From positions 1 through 7,777 of the forward strand of contig JADHXT010000158.1 in the NCBI GenBank assembly GCA_016782825.1: 7,777 nucleotides of DNA. The letters are read 5' to 3'. Shown one piece after another: positions 6,570-7,777 of this stretch. Position 1 is the stretch's first letter. Each line of letters opens with the position of its first letter. A program made the position numbers and the translations under genes. Origin of the DNA: Candidatus Brocadiia bacterium (GTDB lineage Bacteria; Planctomycetota; PUPC01; DSUN01). The notes beneath the pieces were generated by a model. The model made no database searches and was not told the origin of the DNA. It saw only the letters and a program-made list of their open reading frames with translations.

Positions 6570-7328
6570 ATGGAAGGAGGTCCTATTAGCAAGTCGCGGA
6601 CCGGATTGACGCTGCTGGAGGTGATGGTCGGCGCCATCACCCTCTGCGTGTTGGTTCTTACAGTGGTCGCCTTGATCAGCCTGCGCCGTGCGCCGTCTAG
6701 CAGCCTTGCGCCCGAAAAGGCGCCAGAGAAGAGGAAGATAGCAGCATCAACTGAAGATCCCTCCGAGTTGCGAAGAACCATGGCAGCGGCTCTGCCCCGC
6801 GCTCGTGAGGAAGCCAGACGCATCCGTTGCAGGAACAACCTGAACCAGTTGGCCAAAGGAATGGCGACGTACCTGAACGAGTATGGCGACAACCGCTTCT
6901 ATCCGTGCCCACTCGGACGTGGCGCCGTGACGACTGGATACAATGGAGCCGAATGGTTCGCCGCCCTCTACTGGACAGGCACCGTTCCTGACCCCGGCGT
7001 CTTCATCTGCCCCTCGTCGGGCGATACGAACCACGACGGGGCCGATATCGGGTTTACACGGACGACCGCCGCCTTCGGGTCGCAGACGGTGAGCTACGCC
7101 GGCATGCACTGGCGCAGCATCACGCCCACGGGCAGCGCCATCCGTGACGACTTCCCACCCAACGAGGTGATGGCCAGCGACGACACGGAGGGCACGGTCA
7201 ACCACGGCGAAGCCGGCATGTGCGTCATGTTCTTCGACAGCCACGTGGAGTGGCGCACGGCGGATGAAATCGACCCGCTCACGGCCGTCGGTCAGAAGGG
7301 CGGCCTGCTTGAGAAGCTGAGGAACTGA
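6570..7328 (+). CDS. Pseudopilin-like protein with prepilin cleavage/methylation N-terminus (DUF1559-like, H-X9-DG type)
   Basis: The protein has a type IV prepilin leader: basic residues, then the cleavage site SRTG/LTLLE with Glu at +5, then a hydrophobic helix (about residues 18-38 from this ATG). Prepilin peptidase would cut after Gly12 and the mature protein would be anchored or assembled in the inner membrane. The block ALPRAREEARRIRCRNNL (about 74-91) and the motif CPSSGD are typical of the large family of such proteins in Planctomycetota and Lentisphaerota. The tail has H212 and FFDSHVEW (D223), a variant of H-x9-DG with one extra residue and Ser for Gly. Individual functions in this family are mostly unknown. 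The frame stays open up to an ATG at 6465, but that start lacks a ribosome binding site and lies in a hairpin. The strongest Shine-Dalgarno (6574-6581) actually points to ATT at 6585, giving 247 aa instead of 252. Residues about 40-70 form a Pro/Lys/Glu-rich linker. Confidence 0.85.
   Translation: MEGGPISKSRTGLTLLEVMVGAITLCVLVLTVVALISLRRAPSSSLAPEKAPEKRKIAASTEDPSELRRTMAAALPRAREEARRIRCRNNLNQLAKGMATYLNEYGDNRFYPCPLGRGAVTTGYNGAEWFAALYWTGTVPDPGVFICPSSGDTNHDGADIGFTRTTAAFGSQTVSYAGMHWRSITPTGSAIRDDFPPNEVMASDDTEGTVNHGEAGMCVMFFDSHVEWRTADEIDPLTAVGQKGGLLEKLRN
6574..6587 (+). promoter_or_regulatory. Perfect Shine-Dalgarno aimed at an ATT codon
   Basis: AAGGAGGT (6574-6581) is a full anti-Shine-Dalgarno match, the strongest in the window together with that of folD. 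The next in-frame codon at a usable distance is ATT (6585-6587), 4 nt after AAGGAGG plus T. Starting there gives the short leader (M)SKSRTG, an ideal prepilin length. The nearest ATG (6570) overlaps the motif instead of following it. Confidence 0.5.
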
Positions 7329-7437
7329 CTCACAGTCCGTTCGCCTTTGTGGGTGGAGCGCTTCTGCCCGGTGTCCCATCTGTCCTTCTTCTTTCGTGTC
7401 TTTGTGTTCACCTCCCCACGCCCCAGTGCCTCCGCGC

Positions 7438-7465
7438 TTGCATGGCGGGGCGGGTGTGCTATCAT
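7438..7465 (+). promoter_or_regulatory. Sigma70-like promoter for folD
   Basis: TTGCAT (7438-7443) and TATCAT (7460-7465) are separated by 16 nt. The start would fall near 7472, giving a leader of about 47 nt to the GTG start of folD. The -35 resembles the TTGCAC of the purE promoter candidate. Confidence 0.55.
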
Positions 7466-7466
7466 A

Positions 7467-7483
7467 GGCCACAGTACGTGGCC
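7467..7483. promoter_or_regulatory. Operator-like dyad at the folD transcription start
   Basis: GGCCAC (7467-7472) and GTGGCC (7478-7483) are perfect inverted arms around AGTAC. The dyad starts one base after the -10 box and covers the predicted start site. It could be a repressor site or a stabilising 5' hairpin; no regulator is identifiable here. Confidence 0.45.
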
Positions 7484-7518
7484 GTTTCCATGGGGTGCCG
7501 GGAAAAGGAGGCCCGCAA

Positions 7519-7777
7519 GTGTACGCGACGATCATCGACGGTGAAGCCATTGCCGCTGCCATCAAGGAACAGCTCGCCAAGGAAGTGGAGGCGCTGAAGG
7601 CCGGAGGCCACGGCCCCCACCTGGTGGCCGTGCAGGCCAACGACAACGCCGGCTCGCGCATGTACGTGCGCAGCCAGCAGAAGTCGTGCGAGGAAATCGG
7701 CATCCGCTACGCCATTGACGAGCAGCCCGTGGACTGCTCTCAGGACCACCTGCTCGCCCGCATCGACGAACTCAATG
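7519..7777 (+). CDS. folD: FolD: methylenetetrahydrofolate dehydrogenase/cyclohydrolase, N-terminal part (cut by window end)
   Basis: FolD interconverts 5,10-methylene-, 5,10-methenyl- and 10-formyl-tetrahydrofolate in the cytoplasm, supplying one-carbon units for purines, among other products. About 86 codons are visible of a protein that usually has about 280-300. The opening YATIIDGEAIAAAIKEQL matches the family start. The segment MYVRSQQKSCEEIGI aligns with the catalytic region that in E. coli reads YVASKRKAC. Tyr is kept (Y49), but the Lys of YxxxK, the cyclohydrolase catalytic residue, is Gln53 here; the following Lys55 and Cys57 are conserved. The stretch LVAVQANDNAGSRMYV replaces the usual 'vgddpaS..Y' pattern, so this is a divergent branch. 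The start is GTG with a full AAGGAGG (7505-7511) 7 nt upstream. The NAD(P)-binding half lies outside the window. Confidence 0.88.
   Translation, partial: MYATIIDGEAIAAAIKEQLAKEVEALKAGGHGPHLVAVQANDNAGSRMYVRSQQKSCEEIGIRYAIDEQPVDCSQDHLLARIDELN

Larger units (their letters stand above)
7329..7518. other. Intergenic gap before folD
   Basis: This 190-bp gap has no gene. Its first 110 bp are pyrimidine-rich, with a faint 8-bp periodicity (TTCGTGTC/TTTGTGTT, 7393-7408), and no intrinsic terminator with a T-tract was found for the pseudopilin gene. The last 80 bp hold the folD promoter candidate, a dyad and the ribosome binding site. Confidence 0.6.

Noticed and set aside
7391..7410. TTCGTGTC/TTTGTGTT as a tandem repeat
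   Set aside because: Only two copies with two mismatches in eight positions; too weak to call.

Overview
The window is a GC-rich, gene-dense bacterial segment in which every credible gene lies on the + strand. It carries six complete genes and the start of a seventh. No RNA genes, CRISPR arrays, insertion sequences or phage genes were seen. The best lineage clue is the pseudopilin-like protein near the right end. It has a prepilin leader, an 'ALPRAREEARR..C.NNL' block, a 'CPSS' motif and an 'H...FFDSHVEW' tail, a type that is hugely expanded in Planctomycetota, Lentisphaerota and related phyla. Secreted multidomain hydrolases and short-period intergenic tandem repeats fit the same group. The assignment to the Planctomycetota/PVC side is an inference, not a proof.

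Left part (58-3230): a tandem-domain hotdog (4HBT-type) thioesterase is followed after 17 nt by a large exported protein that fuses an M14 zinc carboxypeptidase to a serine alpha/beta hydrolase. Both catalytic sets look intact. The two genes probably share a transcript.

Middle part (about 3250-5967): a sigma70-like promoter (TTGCAC-17-TAAGAT) precedes purE (purine synthesis), dtd (D-aminoacyl-tRNA proofreading) and a CDP-alcohol phosphatidyltransferase (phospholipid synthesis). These three are joined by two 4-nt GTGA stop/start overlaps. mtnA (methionine salvage) follows after 65 nt. This is a housekeeping operon of functionally unrelated genes, with no purK and no other mtn gene in view.

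Right part (5968-7777): a long non-coding stretch holds a heptamer repeat that places stops in all three frames, a bulged inverted repeat, a 9-bp tandem repeat, two candidate promoters and several dyads. It leads into the pseudopilin gene, whose best ribosome binding site points to an ATT codon rather than to an ATG. After a 190-bp gap with a promoter and an operator-like dyad, folD begins and runs off the window. Its visible part has Gln where the catalytic Lys of the cyclohydrolase YxxxK motif is expected.

The points most worth following up are the M14-alpha/beta hydrolase fusion, the FolD Lys-to-Gln change, the possible AUU start of the pseudopilin gene, and the intergenic repeats, especially the three-frame stop heptamer.
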